Below the pieces are notes generated by a model that saw only the letters and a list, made by a program, of their open reading frames with translations, was not told the origin of the DNA and did not search any database. Positions 63,665 to 64,000 of a DNA stretch of 64,000 nt are shown in pieces; the stretch's first letter is position 1, and the number at the start of each line of letters is the position of its first letter. This stretch comes from Clostridia bacterium (lineage in GTDB: Bacteria; Bacillota; Clostridia; Saccharofermentanales; Saccharofermentanaceae), in assembly GCA_024403775.1 (NCBI GenBank), contig JAKSRE010000006.1:1-64000 (forward strand). The letters are read 5' to 3'. Both the position numbers and the translations under genes were made by a program.

Positions 63665-64000
63665 ATTCAGAATAATGGGGGTAAACAGAGAATATTCTAA
63701 ATTTAATTGAATGACATTTAGAATAATTGGGATTTACGTCGATTATTCTAAATCTTCAAAGGCGCTTTTAGAATTTTGGTGGTTTCTAGTAAATATTCTA
63801 AATGGAAAAACTTCTTAATATTGGCGAATCTGAATGTGTATAGAGAAAGCCATGCTCCAGAGCAGATTTTGAATGGAAATCTCTTTAGAAAATTCAGGGA
63901 ATCTGCTAAATTTTCTAAATCTGACAAAAGTGAATTTAGAAAAATTCCGACATATCGTTTTTTATTCTAAATTTAGGAAAAATGAATTTAGAATAATGGG
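63665..64000. repeat. Palindromic-unit array, family B (five units plus one cut by the window edge)
   Basis: Units of 38-39 bp have left ends close to ATTTAGAATA and right ends close to TATTCTAAAT: 63665-63702, 63716-63753, 63766-63803, 63883-63920, 63934-63972, and a partial unit from 63986. Adjacent unit starts are 50-52 bp apart, with linkers of 12-13 bp of unrelated sequence, except a 79-bp gap at 63804-63882. Arm orientation alternates without exception. Several centres begin with a GGG run. The array runs off the right edge, so its length and downstream partner are unknown. Confidence 0.88.

Noticed and set aside
63776..63970. 64-residue open frame in the repeat array
   Set aside because: It begins inside a palindromic unit, has no ribosome site, and its composition follows the repeats. 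It is likely chance in AT-rich sequence.
63536..64000. CRISPR array
   Set aside because: There is regular spacing, but no constant repeat: only the short arm sequences are conserved, and both the centres and the linkers vary. No cas genes are seen.

Overview
The window is one stretch of a low-GC, Gram-positive anaerobe, most likely a member of the class Clostridia (Bacillota) from a gut or other plant-fibre habitat. The evidence is the 5S rRNA tail, AGGAGG-type ribosome binding sites, T-box and cobalamin leader RNAs, Firmicutes-type ribosomal operons, a stand-alone HisZ, and a GH9 cellulase with CBM3 modules. I cannot name the genus from sequence alone. Almost all of it is conserved chromosome. 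I see no prophage, insertion sequence, CRISPR array or conjugative element.

Layout. 1-5650: end of an rRNA operon, then a cell-envelope operon (response regulator, histidine kinase, murA, walJ-like hydrolase, rlmH) that resembles the Wal/Yyc locus. 5650-14550: a complete-looking histidine operon (hisZ-G-D-C-B-purC-H-A-FI-E) behind a consensus sigma-A promoter and a palindrome. It carries a HisF-HisI fusion, an embedded purC, and no histidinol phosphatase gene. 14490-18150: rpmG-secE-nusG-rplK-rplA-(L10 leader)-rplJ-rplL. 18200-22960: tRNA-Glu and tRNA-Met, a secreted nuclease-like protein, and a cobalamin riboswitch driving btuFCD, then a transglutaminase-like gene and tRNA-Cys. 22995-27660: TSCPD protein, two cell-surface glycan genes and a VanW protein. 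27840-31290: rpmJ-rpsM-rpsK-rpsD-rpoA-rplQ. 31320-38480: fused EcfA/A' plus EcfT, glucokinase, truA, an amidohydrolase, tsaE-tsaB-rimI. 38560-53530: three secreted proteins sharing one C-terminal DUF4214-type module, interleaved with tRNA-Gly, a MATE exporter, a T-box controlled asnS-asnA pair, and a lipoprotein-like GH9 cellulase next to an ECF sigma/anti-sigma pair. 53680-61250: sugar-nucleotide and glycan genes (galE, cytoplasmic GH5, epimerase, ugd, a GT2 and a large membrane protein). 61280-63430: rnr. 63535-64000: an unusual non-coding array.

How parts fit. The his operon makes histidine from PRPP and ATP. Its HisF/HisH step releases AICAR, which joins purine synthesis just after the PurC product, so purC in this operon links the two pathways. 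The T-box, probably reading an AAC specifier, should couple asparaginyl-tRNA charging to both AsnRS and asparagine synthetase. The cellulase could supply cellodextrins to the cytoplasmic GH5 and glucokinase. GalE, Ugd, the GT2 proteins and the sugar transferase point to surface polysaccharide.

Most unusual signal. After the rnr terminator, units of about 38 bp with mutually complementary ends (TTTGTAAAA/TTTTACAAA, then TTTAGAATA/TATTCTAAA) recur with a period near 51 bp and run off the right edge. The arms alternate strictly in orientation, and the centres and linkers vary. One unit shows matched changes in both arms, which suggests selection on the dyad. I recognise no known element of this form.
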